Shown: positions 1 to 8,912 of the stretch, one piece after another
Numbering within the stretch: the stretch's first letter is position 1
Layout: the number at the start of each line of letters is the position of its first letter
Source: an uncultured Porphyromonas sp.
GTDB lineage: Bacteria > Bacteroidota > Bacteroidia > Bacteroidales > Porphyromonadaceae
DNA length: 64,000 nt
NCBI GenBank assembly: GCA_905372565.1
Contig: CAJPPK010000001.1
Coordinates: 124,001 to 188,000, forward strand
Direction of reading: 5' to 3'
Notes under the pieces: model-generated
Seen by the model: only the letters and a program-made list of their open reading frames with translations
What the model was told of the DNA's origin: nothing
Databases searched by the model: none
Translations under genes and position numbers: made by a program

Positions 1-1
1 C

Positions 2-1216
2 ACGGCTCATCAAATGCGTGAGGGCAAGCAGTGGCAGGCACAGTGCCTAGCCTATAGTACCGATGGGGGATACACCTATACCAAGTACAAGGGCAATCCA
101 ATACTTACTCCATCTGATGGAGTGGTAGACTTTCGTGATCCGAAAGTGTTCTGGTATGCACCTACTAAGCAGTGGTATATGATCGTCTCGGCAGATAAGG
201 AGATGCGCTTCTTCCGCTCTCAGGATCTTAAGTCGTGGGAGTATGTCAGTGCTTTTGGTGAAGGATATGGAGCTAGACCAAATCAGTTCGAATGTCCTGA
301 CTTCTTTGAGTTACCCATGGAGGGAACGAACGAAAAGAAATGGGTGATGCTCGTCAATATCAATCCAGGATGTCCTTTCGGAGGGAGTGCCACAGAGTAC
401 TTTGTAGGGAGCTTTGATGGGCAAGTCTTCACTCCTGATACGGATGCTGAGATTGCTCGGTGGCTAGACTTTGGGAAGGATCATTATGCCTTCGTGACAT
501 TCCATAATGTTAAGGGGCGTACGTTGGGACTTCCATGGGTAAGCAATTGGCAGTATGCTAATGTCACACCATTCAGGCAAAGTCGAGGAATGAATGGCTT
601 ACCTCGTGAGCTCTTCCTCTTTTCACAGCACGGAAGGAGCTATGTCGGCGCTCGTCCGGCAAGAGAAGTCACTGCACTACGTAAGTCTACGCAGACACTT
701 AGCCTACCTCCTAGACTTACTGATAGTGTGATGCTATCCTCTGCTTTCCAAAGCTATGAAGATAGCTTTGAGCTAGAGCTGACTCTGGCTCCAGCTAGAG
801 GAGTGCAACGTGTCGGTATCGTATTAAGCAATGCTTCGGGAGATCGACTACCGATCTATCTAGATCTTAATAAAAGGCGAGTGGTTATGGATCGAACGGA
901 GAGTGGACTTACGGACTTTGGTCAGCTGTCTACCCCACACGAACGTGAGTCGATGGATTGGCGCACGGGAGAAGGAATTAACTATAAGAACGACTTTGCT
1001 CTCGCTACATGGGCTCCACTTGAGCTCTGTGCAGGACCAACGTATAAGCTCAGACTATTCTTTGATCGCAGTGTTGCGGAACTCTTTGTTGATGAGGGGC
1101 GCATTGCGATGACTAACTTGGTTTTTCCTCGCAGGCCTTATACAGCTCTTTCCGTTTTTAGTGAAGGAGCTACTACAGAGATTAAGGATGCTCGCCTGCA
1201 CCGACTCGGTCGCTAG
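2..1216 (+). CDS. Glycoside hydrolase family 32 (levanase/fructanase-type), 5' end outside window
   Basis: Hydrolyses beta-fructofuranosyl bonds in sucrose or fructans. The reading frame is open to the left edge, and residues T-A-H-Q precede the first Met at 14, so the gene starts outside the window. The N-terminal WMNDPNG nucleophile motif is not visible. Seen here are the GH32 transition-state stabiliser motif DFRDP (about residue 41 counted from that Met) and the acid/base motif ECPDFFEL (Glu about 93), both of the five-blade propeller. A C-terminal beta-sandwich follows, ending in LRLFFDRSVAELFVDEG. Substrate (levan, inulin or sucrose) cannot be read from this. No downstream partner transporter is visible. 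Confidence 0.9.
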   Translation, partial: TAHQMREGKQWQAQCLAYSTDGGYTYTKYKGNPILTPSDGVVDFRDPKVFWYAPTKQWYMIVSADKEMRFFRSQDLKSWEYVSAFGEGYGARPNQFECPDFFELPMEGTNEKKWVMLVNINPGCPFGGSATEYFVGSFDGQVFTPDTDAEIARWLDFGKDHYAFVTFHNVKGRTLGLPWVSNWQYANVTPFRQSRGMNGLPRELFLFSQHGRSYVGARPAREVTALRKSTQTLSLPPRLTDSVMLSSAFQSYEDSFELELTLAPARGVQRVGIVLSNASGDRLPIYLDLNKRRVVMDRTESGLTDFGQLSTPHERESMDWRTGEGINYKNDFALATWAPLELCAGPTYKLRLFFDRSVAELFVDEGRIAMTNLVFPRRPYTALSVFSEGATTEIKDARLHRLGR

Positions 1217-1250
1217 GCTGGGTTTGTTTACGTCATAGTTTATATTAGAT

Positions 1251-1979
1251 ATGCTACAGGATCTTCTTCAGTATCGTCGTGCTGTCCGTTATTTTGACCG
1301 GACGAAGTCACTGGATGCTGAGCGAGTGCGTGCTTGCCTTGAGCAGGCCACGCTTGCCCCTACGAGCTCGAATATGCAGCTCTGGGAATGCTACCACATC
1401 ACTGACCGTAAGGTTATCCGGGAATTAACACCTGCCTGTTTCGGTCAGAGCGCAGTGGCTACGGCTGACCAATTGGTCGTCTTCTGCATTACACCCCAGC
1501 GCTGGCGAGAGCATGCCGAGGCTAATCTGGTATTCCAGAAAGAAAGTATTCGACGCTCCTTCCCAGAAGAGAAGTGGGAGAAGTATACCAAGCTTCAGAC
1601 AACATACTATACGAAGCTAGTACCCTTCCTTTATTGTCGCTTTGGTGGCCTCTTAGGGTGCGTGCGCAAGGCATTTACCATGATCGGAGGGCTCTTTCGC
1701 CCTATACCCCGTGAGGTGAGTGAGGGGGAGATGCTTGCGGTACTCCATAAGAGTTGCGCCCTAGTTATTCAATCCTTTCTCCTTGGAATGAGTGAGGCTG
1801 GCTATGATACTTGTCCTATTGAGGGCTATGATAGCCATCGTGTCAAGCGAGTCTTGGGATTACCAGGAGCTACTGAACTAACTATGGTCATCGCTTGTGG
1901 AATACGATCGGAGGAGCGTCCGCTAGGAGATCGCTTCAGACTGCCATTCGATCAGCTCTATCATCGTATTGGCGACTAA
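1251..1979 (+). CDS. Nitroreductase family protein
   Basis: FMN-dependent NAD(P)H oxidoreductase fold of 242 aa. The N-terminus YRRAVRYF followed by LEQATLAPTSSNMQLWECY is the typical flavin-binding start of the nitroreductase family, and a C-terminal LGLPGATELTMVIACG segment matches the usual end of the fold. It has a central insertion (about residues 95-160) longer than in minimal nitroreductases. It lies 34 bp after the GH32 gene on the same strand and ends just before a bidirectional hairpin terminator. Physiological substrate unknown. Confidence 0.85.
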   Translation: MLQDLLQYRRAVRYFDRTKSLDAERVRACLEQATLAPTSSNMQLWECYHITDRKVIRELTPACFGQSAVATADQLVVFCITPQRWREHAEANLVFQKESIRRSFPEEKWEKYTKLQTTYYTKLVPFLYCRFGGLLGCVRKAFTMIGGLFRPIPREVSEGEMLAVLHKSCALVIQSFLLGMSEAGYDTCPIEGYDSHRVKRVLGLPGATELTMVIACGIRSEERPLGDRFRLPFDQLYHRIGD

Positions 1980-2000
1980 CTAACGCTACCTAATTAGATA

Positions 2001-2037
2001 AGGGGCTTCCCATCCATTTCGGACGGGAAGCCCTTTG
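2001..2037. terminator. Hairpin terminator between convergent genes
   Basis: A 13-bp stem with one mismatch (left arm 2003-2015, right arm 2021-2033) is flanked by A on the left and T on the right. It can therefore end the nitroreductase transcript (+) and the beta-barrel protein transcript (-), which converge here. Confidence 0.7.
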
Positions 2038-2062
2038 TCTGTGTTGGACATCAGGAATAGAT

Positions 2063-2656
2063 TTACAGCTCTAGCTCCAAACCGATCTGTAACTCCTCTG
2101 GGGCAAAGCGAATACCCCAGCCCGTAGTTCCTAATCCTTCCTCTTCCCCGCCTACGAAGCGATCTCGGTATCCGATGAATCCTAGACGAAGGCATAGGCA
2201 GAGTCCCTTGGTCAAGTCGACACAAGCCCCAGGACGAAGCCCTACTTCCCATCCCTTCATCCCCTTAGTTGTGCTGATACCAAATCCACCATCGACATAA
2301 AGGTTAAATGGTTCACGGTGCAGGTAGTAATAGCGAGCGAAGGGACGCAGACTCCATAGACTTTCGTGCGAAGGATCATTTTCTCGCTTGGCATACTGAT
2401 AGGATCCCACGATCCCGATGCCTATATTTTCGTTGAAGAGATAGGCTATTTCAGGAGATAGGGCTAGTGAGGTACTCTTCGCCTTATGGTCTGTCCAGAA
2501 GGATAGAGCACCGCCTAATACCCACTTACTACCATGTTCGTCATTCGTATGCTTTCCTGTAGCTTGGTTAGGAAAGTAAGTCTGTGCTTTGGCTGTGCCA
2601 CCGATCAGAAGGAGACCGCAGAGCATGAGAAGAGCATAGCGTAGTCGCTGCTTCAT
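2063..2656 (-). CDS. Outer-membrane beta-barrel protein, uncharacterised
   Basis: A 197-aa protein with a clear signal peptide (hydrophobic residues 7-20, ending AKAQ). The mature part alternates polar and apolar residues, as in a small 8-strand barrel (for example WVLGGALSFWTD, IGIGIVGSYQYAK, LRPFARYYYL). The last residues, ELQIGLELEL, form a plausible final strand. This fits the broad outer-membrane protein beta-barrel families of Bacteroidota; no specific function can be assigned. It is a single gene with its own promoter element upstream (2721-2728). Confidence 0.75.
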   Translation of the reverse strand: MKQRLRYALLMLCGLLLIGGTAKAQTYFPNQATGKHTNDEHGSKWVLGGALSFWTDHKAKSTSLALSPEIAYLFNENIGIGIVGSYQYAKRENDPSHESLWSLRPFARYYYLHREPFNLYVDGGFGISTTKGMKGWEVGLRPGACVDLTKGLCLCLRLGFIGYRDRFVGGEEEGLGTTGWGIRFAPEELQIGLELEL

Positions 2657-2720
2657 AGTTCTTGTTTTATAATTAGGTAAATAGGTCGGAGATGAAAGGC
2701 ACTAGACGGCCTTGCTTCTG

Positions 2721-2728
2721 CAAAGGTA
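2721..2728 (-). promoter_or_regulatory. Bacteroidota -7 element (TACCTTTG) for the beta-barrel gene
   Basis: The minus strand reads TACCTTTG, matching the Bacteroidota sigma-70 -7 consensus TAnnTTTG. It lies 65 bp upstream of the start of the beta-barrel gene. No good -33 TTTG was found at the right spacing. Confidence 0.5.
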
Positions 2729-2885
2729 CAGACTCAGCAAAGGGCTGACAATACCGAAGAGTAGGTATATTTATTCTTAGGTTATCCTCATTCTACCTAG
2801 ATGTGATGACTAGTGACTTTCCAGAGCTAGTAAAGCGATATAAGGTGTGATAACCTCGGGGGATTGGAGAGAATATCGCAGAAGC

Positions 2886-3001
2886 TATAGGATAGTCTGT
2901 GCTGAAATAATAGGATAGAAGTTAAACTTTGATAGGAATGAACTTAGCCTGTTATTAGGTATAAAACAGAGCTATCATTAGGAATAAACTTATGCTATGT
3001 T
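2886..3001. repeat. Intergenic 22-23 bp periodic array (TTAGGAATA type), 5 units
   Basis: TAGG words occur at 2888, 2911, 2933, 2956 and 2979, giving steps of 23, 22, 23 and 23 bp. The surrounding unit is degenerate, roughly ATTAGGAATAAAC. The two best-matched units are 2954-2976 and 2977-2999. Weaker units may extend left to about 2842. The array lies in the 543-bp gap between the beta-barrel gene and the HAD gene, which otherwise holds only a promoter element and a terminator. Confidence 0.6.
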
Positions 3002-3122
3002 CCATTTCTACCATCTAGAGGATATTCATGGAGCAGATGATAAGTGCGACTAGTTAAAATAGCAGTCTCGTGTGTCCTTGCTGAAAGGGATCTCAGCCCA
3101 ATACTGTGGGTTAATGCAAGAT

Positions 3123-3160
3123 AAAAAGCGCAGTGTACCGATCGGTACACTGCGCTTTTT
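3123..3160. terminator. Perfect 38-bp palindromic terminator
   Basis: A perfect palindrome (arms 3123-3141 and 3142-3160) starts with A5 and ends with T5, so it is a strong intrinsic terminator in either direction. It lies 40 bp past the stop of the leftward HAD gene, whose transcript it most likely ends. Confidence 0.85.
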
Positions 3161-3199
3161 ATAGATGATCTAAGTGTGGAGTCTAGAAGGAGTCTACAA

Positions 3200-3892
3200 C
3201 TAAGGATGAGGTAGCTCGGAGAGAGAATTGATCTCGAAAGTGAGTGAGGGGGCTACTGGGCGTGGACGCTCGTTAGGGTTGTACCAGCAGCGATCCATGC
3301 CTATTCGCTCAGCACCGATCATATCGGCAGAGAGGCTATCTCCAATAAAAAGAACTTCCTCGGGGCGTAAGTCTCCTCGGCGTAGTGCTTCCTCGAAGAA
3401 TGCCGGCGAAGGCTTCTCTGCACCGATGTCATCAGATACGAAGAGATCTGTGAAATAGGGGAGTAGCCCTGCGACCTCAAGACGAGATCGCTGCATGGAT
3501 AGGAATCCATTGGAGGCGGTATAGAGGCGGTGATGCTGACTAAGAGCTTGGATCGTCTCGAGGGCATTGGGCTCCAGTACGGCCTCTTGATGGAGTAGTT
3601 CGTGGAAGGTGATATTCATCGCCCGTCCGTCGGCTTGTAGACCTAGGGCAAGAAGGAGGCGAGGGAAGATGAGCTCTTGGATCTGATCGATCGTCATGAG
3701 TTCTTGTCGCTGCTGTGACCAGAGGATCTCACCGATCCAATAGAATACCTCGAAGTACTCAGACTTATAGGGGAGTTCGTAGTGCTCGAAGGTTTTCTTC
3801 AAGGCTACTTGAGAAGACGGACGGAAGGATAAGAGGGTATTATCAATATCGAAGAATAGAGCCTTATATGGGCGTAGTGCAAATGAGGTCAT
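3200..3892 (-). CDS. HAD-superfamily hydrolase, YjjG/YfnB-type nucleotidase
   Basis: A 230-aa haloacid dehalogenase-like phosphatase. HAD motif I is FFDIDNTLLSF near residue 15. A cap domain follows, then motif II in LYTASNG, motif III Lys in AEKPSPAFFEEAL and motif IV in VLFIGDSLSADMIGA. The overall order resembles YjjG/YfnB nucleoside 5'-monophosphatases that clean non-canonical pyrimidine nucleotides; that substrate is an inference. It is the last gene of a leftward run after the radical SAM gene (38-bp gap). Confidence 0.8.
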   Translation of the reverse strand: MTSFALRPYKALFFDIDNTLLSFRPSSQVALKKTFEHYELPYKSEYFEVFYWIGEILWSQQRQELMTIDQIQELIFPRLLLALGLQADGRAMNITFHELLHQEAVLEPNALETIQALSQHHRLYTASNGFLSMQRSRLEVAGLLPYFTDLFVSDDIGAEKPSPAFFEEALRRGDLRPEEVLFIGDSLSADMIGAERIGMDRCWYNPNERPRPVAPSLTFEINSLSELPHP

Positions 3893-3930
3893 GAGGGATA
3901 TAATGCAAGTATAAAAGTGCGGGTGATGGT

Positions 3931-4830
3931 TTAGCGGAGTAATGCCTTACGGATCTTGGCGGTGAACTCATGGTTCTTCCACCCCCATCTAGGTGCAAGA
4001 AGTAGCTCTGAAGGGGACTGTGAGACGAAGCGCTCTAGGACGATGTCTGGGCGCAGTCGGGCTACAAAATCTACGATCAGTGAGATATATTCCTCTTCGG
4101 TGAAGAGATGGAAGGCGCTGGGATCACGCATATATTCGCCTGCCATGATCGTACCCCGGATGATCTGGAGCTGGTGTATCTTGAGTGTCGTGATGGGGAG
4201 CTCGGAGAGACGATCAGCATGAGATAGCATTTGCTCTAGGGTCTCTCCCGGTAGACCGAGGATGAGGTGAGCCCCGACGAGGATCCCCGCTTCGTGCGTC
4301 CTGCGGATCGTATTGACACTACACTGCCAGGAGTGCCCCCGCTGGATACGATCGAGTGTCTCATCATACGTACTTTCGACACCATACTCCACGAGGAGGA
4401 AGGTGCGCTTAGCTAGCTCACTGAGATAGTCGAGTAGAGGCTGAGGCATGCAGTCGGGGCGTGTGCCGATGATTAGTCCGACGACCTGAGGATGACGAAG
4501 AGCTTCCTCATATTTGGCGATGCACTCTGCTACGTCTCCATAGGTATTGGTATAGGACTGGAAGTACGCTAGGTAGCGCATCTCGGGATACTTCCTGCGG
4601 AAGAACTCGATCCCTTCATTGACCTGCTCTGTAATCGACTTTTGCTTAACAGCGTAGTTTGGGCTGAAGCTCTTATTATTGCAATAAGTACATCCACCCT
4701 TACCTCGTGATCCATCGCGTGTAGGGCACGAGAAGCCAGCTGTGAGGGTGATCTTCTGTACCTTTCCCTCGGGGAAATAGCGTCGTAGGAAGGTCGCAAA
4801 GTCAATATAAGGCAGTGCTTGCTCTGACAT
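3931..4830 (-). CDS. Radical SAM protein, TIGR01212/YhcC family
   Basis: A 299-aa radical SAM enzyme. The cysteine cluster is in GFSCPTRDGSRGKGGCTYCN, the characteristic variant spacing of the YhcC-like family, with an Elp3-like TIM-barrel core (RTFLLVEYGVESTYDETL, GAHLILGLPGETLEQM). The reaction is not established for this family. It sits 9 bp downstream of lplA and 38 bp upstream of the HAD gene, which suggests one transcript. Confidence 0.85.
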   Translation of the reverse strand: MSEQALPYIDFATFLRRYFPEGKVQKITLTAGFSCPTRDGSRGKGGCTYCNNKSFSPNYAVKQKSITEQVNEGIEFFRRKYPEMRYLAYFQSYTNTYGDVAECIAKYEEALRHPQVVGLIIGTRPDCMPQPLLDYLSELAKRTFLLVEYGVESTYDETLDRIQRGHSWQCSVNTIRRTHEAGILVGAHLILGLPGETLEQMLSHADRLSELPITTLKIHQLQIIRGTIMAGEYMRDPSAFHLFTEEEYISLIVDFVARLRPDIVLERFVSQSPSELLLAPRWGWKNHEFTAKIRKALLR

Positions 4831-4839
4831 AGTGAGGAG

Positions 4840-5616
4840 TTAATAGGATGGCTTGCCTCTACCGATGGTGCTATGGATCCAGTCGGGGTGCTCGAAGTGC
4901 TGCTCTCGTTGGTCTCGGATATAGTCCTCGACCGACTTATTGAAGGCTAACGGGAGTACCGCCTCGTAGTCTTCTTCGATCACCGAGAGGATCTCTTGCT
5001 GAAAGTCGCTGAGTGTATAGCCTTCGGGTAGGTGTGGACGTAGGTTCGTCACTCGAGAGCGAACGGATGCCACCCGAGAGGTCGCACCTAGTGAGGGATC
5101 GGCAGCTAGTGCCTTCTCTAGGGCTGTGAGGTCAGCGTCGAAGAGCAGACAAATATGATAGAGCATACGACCACGGCTTACTGCCTCTGCTGCACCTCCT
5201 ACTTTCAGTCCGTCGAGACGCAGATCTCCACGTGGCGAGCGCTCTACGCTCACTCCATGGCGAACTAATGCCCGCTGGATAGGGATGGGGAAGGAGGCTA
5301 GATCGAAGCCTTGGCCCGTGAGGTCGTTCTTGATGACGGAGAAGTTCAGGTTGCCTTCATCATGATAGACCGTACCTCCCCCTGAGGTGCGACGAAGTAG
5401 ATCGATCTGCTGCTCCTGCAGGTAGGAGAGGTCGACTTCGGCCTCAGCACATTGGTAGCGCCCCATGAATACGGAGGGACGATTGACCCAAAGAAAGAAG
5501 ACCGTATCAAATGGACGGAGCTGTCGGTAGATGTAGTCTTCTAGTGCGATGTTATAGTAGGGATCGTGCGAGGGGCTGATGTAATAGTAGGCACGATTCG
5601 TTGGGGTAGGCATCAT
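4840..5616 (-). CDS. lplA: Lipoate--protein ligase
   Basis: Attaches lipoate (or octanoate) to lipoyl domains such as GcvH and 2-oxoacid dehydrogenase E2. The 258-aa product carries the biotin/lipoate ligase core motif RRTSGGGTVYHDEGNLNFSV and the Lys-containing segment DGLKVGGAAEA, where the catalytic lysine is expected. Two adjacent ATGs make the start ambiguous by one codon. A leftward run with the radical SAM and HAD genes follows. The glycine cleavage P-protein gene (gcvP) elsewhere in the window suggests GcvH as one acceptor. Confidence 0.88.
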   Translation of the reverse strand: MMPTPTNRAYYYISPSHDPYYNIALEDYIYRQLRPFDTVFFLWVNRPSVFMGRYQCAEAEVDLSYLQEQQIDLLRRTSGGGTVYHDEGNLNFSVIKNDLTGQGFDLASFPIPIQRALVRHGVSVERSPRGDLRLDGLKVGGAAEAVSRGRMLYHICLLFDADLTALEKALAADPSLGATSRVASVRSRVTNLRPHLPEGYTLSDFQQEILSVIEEDYEAVLPLAFNKSVEDYIRDQREQHFEHPDWIHSTIGRGKPSY

Positions 5617-5648
5617 GGAGGGATAGTATGATCACCGGTCGAACAAAA

Positions 5649-5698
5649 GAAAGGCTATCTCCCAGCGCACGATTTCGGGCTTTGGGAGATAGCCTTTC
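5649..5698 (-). terminator. Hairpin terminator after gyrB
   Basis: A 15-bp perfect stem (5650-5664 with 5683-5697) with an 18-nt loop, 30 bp beyond the gyrB stop codon. It separates gyrB from lplA. Confidence 0.75.
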
Positions 5699-5728
5699 AG
5701 TTTACTTGGATATTAGAACCTCTTCGTG

Positions 5729-7690
5729 CTAAGCGTCAATACGTGCATAGGTGGCATTCGCTTCGATGAACTCTCGGCGTGGAGCTACATCATCGCCCAT
5801 GAGCATCGAGAAGATCGCATCAGCCTCAGCGGCATTGTCGATCGTGATCTTGCGAAGCGTGCGGTTCTCCGGATTCATCGTAGTCTCCCAGAGCTGCTCC
5901 TCGTTCATTTCACCGAGACCCTTGTATCGCTGGACACGAACACGATTCTCATCTCCTCCCCCGACACGATCGATGAAGGCTTGACGCTGCTGCTCCGTCC
6001 AGCAGTATTCCTTCTCCTTGCCACGAGTGCAAAGGTAGAGAGGTGGTGTAGCGATGTAAACATAGCCGTTCTCAATGAGCGAACGCATGTTTCGGAAGAA
6101 GAACGTCAAGATGAGCGTCGCAATGTGGCTACCGTCCACGTCAGCATCGGTCATGATGATGACCTTATGATAGCGGAGCTTGGAGAGGTTTAGCGCCATG
6201 CTATCCTCCTCTGTGCCGATAGTTACCCCAAGGGCTGTGTAGATATTGCGGATCTCTTCGCTCTCGAGGACCTTATGCTGCATCGCCTTCTCTACATTGA
6301 GGATCTTACCACGGAGTGGTAGGATAGCCTGGAACTCACGATCTCGTCCCTGCTTGGCAGTACCACCTGCCGAGTCACCCTCGACGAGGAATAGCTCAGA
6401 GAGAATGGGATCCTTCGACGAACAGTCTGCGAGCTTACCGGGAAGACCTCCGCCTGAGAGAGGAGACTTACGCTGAACCATCTCACGAGCCTTGCGTGCT
6501 GCTTGTCGAGCGGTAGCAGCTAGGATCACTTTGTCGACGATGATCTTTGCTTCCTTGGGGTGCTCTTCGAGATAGATCTCGAGGGCTTCGCTGACTGCGA
6601 TGTCTACGGCACCCATCACTTCGTTGTTCCCGAGCTTGGTCTTCGTCTGTCCTTCGAACTGTGGCTCTGCTACCTTGATGCTCACGACAGCCGTAAGTCC
6701 TTCACGGAAGTCATCCCCCGTGATCTCTACCTTGACCTTGTCGAGGAGCTTCGAGTCCGTAGCGTACTTCTTGAGTGTACGTGTGAGACCACGACGGAAG
6801 CCTGCGAGGTGCGTCCCCCCTTCGATGGTGTTGATGTTATTGACGTAGCTGTAGACATTCTCATTGTACGAGGTATTGTATGTCATCGCTACTTCGACGG
6901 GGATCCCTTGCTTTTCGGTCGTGATATGGATCACGTCATCTACGAGGTGCTCCTTAGAGCGGTCGATATACTTGACGAATTCCTCCAATCCCTTCTCCGA
7001 ATAGTAGGTCTCGGTGAGAGGCTCACCCTGCTCATTGCGCTGACGCTCGTCCGTTAGCTTAAGCGTAATGCCGGCATTGAGGAAGGCTAGCTCACGAAGA
7101 CGAGTAGAGAGGATCTTGAACTGATATTCAGTGGCGACAAAGATCGTATCATCGGGCTTGAAGATCACGGTCGTCCCGGTCTTATCCGTCGTGCCGATAA
7201 TCTTTAGTTCGGTGGTCGGTACGCCTCGGCTGAACTCCATCGTGTGGATCTTACCATCACGATAGACGATAGCCTTGAGATAGGTAGACAGGGCATTGAC
7301 ACAGGAGACACCTACCCCGTGGAGACCACCAGAGACCTTGTAAGATCCCTTATCGAATTTCCCCCCAGCATGTAGTACAGTCAAGACGACCTCCAGGGCA
7401 CTCTTGCCCTCTTTCTCATGCAGGTCTACGGGGATACCACGACCATTGTCGCTTACTTCTATCGAGTTATCCTCACGGATAGTGACTTGGATGTCGGTGC
7501 AATAGCCTGCTAGGGCTTCGTCGATGGAGTTGTCTACGACTTCGTAGACCAAGTGGTGCAGTCCCTTTTCGCCGATGTCTCCAATATACATCGCAGGACG
7601 TTTGCGCACGGCTTCTAGGCCTTCAAGGACTTGGATACTACTTGCGGAGTATTCCTTCTCACTGGATTGGTCGAACAGCTCTTCGCTCAT
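5729..7690 (-). CDS. gyrB: DNA gyrase subunit B
   Basis: ATPase subunit of type II topoisomerase, introducing negative supercoils with GyrA. The 653-aa length is standard for the short GyrB of Bacteroidota. Domains in order: GHKL ATPase (VVDNSIDEALAGYC, VSDNGRGIPVD, GGLHGVGVSCVNAL), transducer domain, then TOPRIM with LFLVEGDSAGG and the metal-binding DADVDGSHI, then the C-terminal RYKGLGEMN motif. It is transcribed alone from a TATCTTTG promoter and closed by a hairpin. GyrA is not in the window. Confidence 0.98.
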   Translation of the reverse strand: MSEELFDQSSEKEYSASSIQVLEGLEAVRKRPAMYIGDIGEKGLHHLVYEVVDNSIDEALAGYCTDIQVTIREDNSIEVSDNGRGIPVDLHEKEGKSALEVVLTVLHAGGKFDKGSYKVSGGLHGVGVSCVNALSTYLKAIVYRDGKIHTMEFSRGVPTTELKIIGTTDKTGTTVIFKPDDTIFVATEYQFKILSTRLRELAFLNAGITLKLTDERQRNEQGEPLTETYYSEKGLEEFVKYIDRSKEHLVDDVIHITTEKQGIPVEVAMTYNTSYNENVYSYVNNINTIEGGTHLAGFRRGLTRTLKKYATDSKLLDKVKVEITGDDFREGLTAVVSIKVAEPQFEGQTKTKLGNNEVMGAVDIAVSEALEIYLEEHPKEAKIIVDKVILAATARQAARKAREMVQRKSPLSGGGLPGKLADCSSKDPILSELFLVEGDSAGGTAKQGRDREFQAILPLRGKILNVEKAMQHKVLESEEIRNIYTALGVTIGTEEDSMALNLSKLRYHKVIIMTDADVDGSHIATLILTFFFRNMRSLIENGYVYIATPPLYLCTRGKEKEYCWTEQQRQAFIDRVGGGDENRVRVQRYKGLGEMNEEQLWETTMNPENRTLRKITIDNAAEADAIFSMLMGDDVAPRREFIEANATYARIDA

Positions 7691-7719
7691 TATCGTCTAA
7701 ATCTGATTAGTATTTGATA

Positions 7720-7727
7720 CAAAGATA
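7720..7727 (-). promoter_or_regulatory. -7 element (TATCTTTG) of gyrB
   Basis: The minus strand reads TATCTTTG, a perfect TAnnTTTG match, 30 bp upstream of the gyrB ATG. No clear -33 TTTG was found. Confidence 0.6.
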
Positions 7728-7827
7728 CGAAAAAGAGCCCGTCTAGCCTTGGATTTCTAGCTCAAAGAAGGATCTTAGGCTCAGAAGGGTAAGGTTCATT
7801 TTTTGTTAGAGTTCTTCCTGTGATGAA

Positions 7828-7941
7828 AAGCTCCCCAGATTAGGATGGAGCAAGCTAGGTCGAGGCGCTTCTAAACCTCTACCTTTCGCCAAAGAAAGGC
7901 TTACGTTTAGCATACGGAACGTATACGTTCGGACCCCAGAC
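7828..7941. repeat. Intergenic 22-bp periodic array (AAGGTnTACCTTT type), about 5 units
   Basis: Units begin at 7828, 7852, 7874, 7896 and 7918 (steps 24, 22, 22, 22). Each begins AAGCT, AACCT, AAGGC or AACGT and continues with a pyrimidine-rich TAC word (CTCTACCTTTCG, CTTACGTTTAG, TATACGTTCGG). The array fills much of the 325-bp gap between gyrB and the ppx gene. The gap's remaining content is the gyrB promoter and a terminator. Confidence 0.55.
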
Positions 7942-7962
7942 CGTGCAAGGAGGAAAAAGAAA

Positions 7963-7992
7963 ATCCTGCGTCTTCCGAAGATGACGCAGGAT
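7963..7992 (-). terminator. Terminator of the cdd-ppk-ppx cluster
   Basis: A perfect 10-bp stem (7963-7972 with 7983-7992). On the minus strand it is followed by a TTTTCTTTTT tract, 23 bp past the ppx stop. Confidence 0.8.
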
Positions 7993-8015
7993 CCTATTGG
8001 TTCAGATGGTGAGTA

Positions 8016-8912
8016 TTAGCTGAGGGCAGGGCAGATCGAGTCTACGATACCGTCTGCAAGTCCCTTGGTCGGGACGATGATCTCAGTGGAAGAAGTGATG
8101 CTAGCTACTGTCAAGAAGATATCCGCTGCTGGGACGATCACCTCGGCGCGGTCGGGTTTGAGACGGAAGAGTAGCATACGTTCCTCGGGTGTCAGCGGGC
8201 GAAGATGCTCAGCGACTTGACGAAGGCTCTCGACGGGTAGGACGTTGATGTTCGCTCGTTCGGCAGGGGCACCTAGTCGAAGGAGCTTATTGATGTTACC
8301 CCCTGTCCCGACCAGGTGTAGCTTAGGATGCTTCTCGCTCAGCTCCTTGAGGTAAGTCGCAAAGGCCTCCCGCTCCTCATCCCTTACCATGCCACTGATC
8401 TGACGGATTGTCCCGAGATTGAACGAACGTGAGTCGATGAGCTCTCCCTCGTGTACGATGTTGAGCTCGGTACTACCTCCACCGACGTCTACATAGAGGA
8501 AGGTGGCGTCATCCTTACCAGAGAGCGTTCGCATCAGATCAGCGGAGATCAAGCGAGCTTCTTCTCTCCCCTCAATGATCTCGATGTTTATCCCAGTCTT
8601 CTCAAAGATCTTCTCGACAAGCTCAGGACCATTGGCTGCATCACGCATAGCAGAGGTAGCACAGGCACGGAAGGCTTCGACTTCGTAGATCTCCATAAGC
8701 TCCTTATAGGCTTTCATCAAGCTAACGAGTTGCTTCCCTTTCTTCTTGGAGATACGTCCTTCAGTGAAGGCTTCCTCCCCGAGACGAAGAGGGACGCGTA
8801 CGAGCTGCACTTTCGAGAGAGGCTCGATGCTACCAGGTTCGTTAAGGCATTTGATGAGGAGACGTACAGCATTGGAGCCGATATCGATACCGGCGAAGTG
8901 AGATTTAGGCAT
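8016..8912 (-). CDS. ppx: Ppx/GppA-family exopolyphosphatase
   Basis: Removes terminal phosphate from inorganic polyphosphate and/or pppGpp. At 298 aa it is the short, single ASKHA-domain form, without the C-terminal HD-like domain of E. coli Ppx (about 510 aa). The phosphate 1 motif is AGIDIGSNAVRLLI at residues 6-19, and the phosphate 2 region is TFLYVDVGGGSTELNI. Its start overlaps the end of ppk by 8 bp, a coupled arrangement that places synthesis and breakdown of polyphosphate in one transcript. It could act mainly on pppGpp; the sequence does not decide. Confidence 0.88.
   Translation of the reverse strand: MPKSHFAGIDIGSNAVRLLIKCLNEPGSIEPLSKVQLVRVPLRLGEEAFTEGRISKKKGKQLVSLMKAYKELMEIYEVEAFRACATSAMRDAANGPELVEKIFEKTGINIEIIEGREEARLISADLMRTLSGKDDATFLYVDVGGGSTELNIVHEGELIDSRSFNLGTIRQISGMVRDEEREAFATYLKELSEKHPKLHLVGTGGNINKLLRLGAPAERANINVLPVESLRQVAEHLRPLTPEERMLLFRLKPDRAEVIVPAADIFLTVASITSSTEIIVPTKGLADGIVDSICPALS

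Noticed and set aside
6560..7057. A long frame (165 codons) antisense to gyrB, and similar antisense frames over fumC, gcvP, korA and manA
   Set aside because: These are shadows of strongly coding genes on the other strand with low-complexity or biased products.
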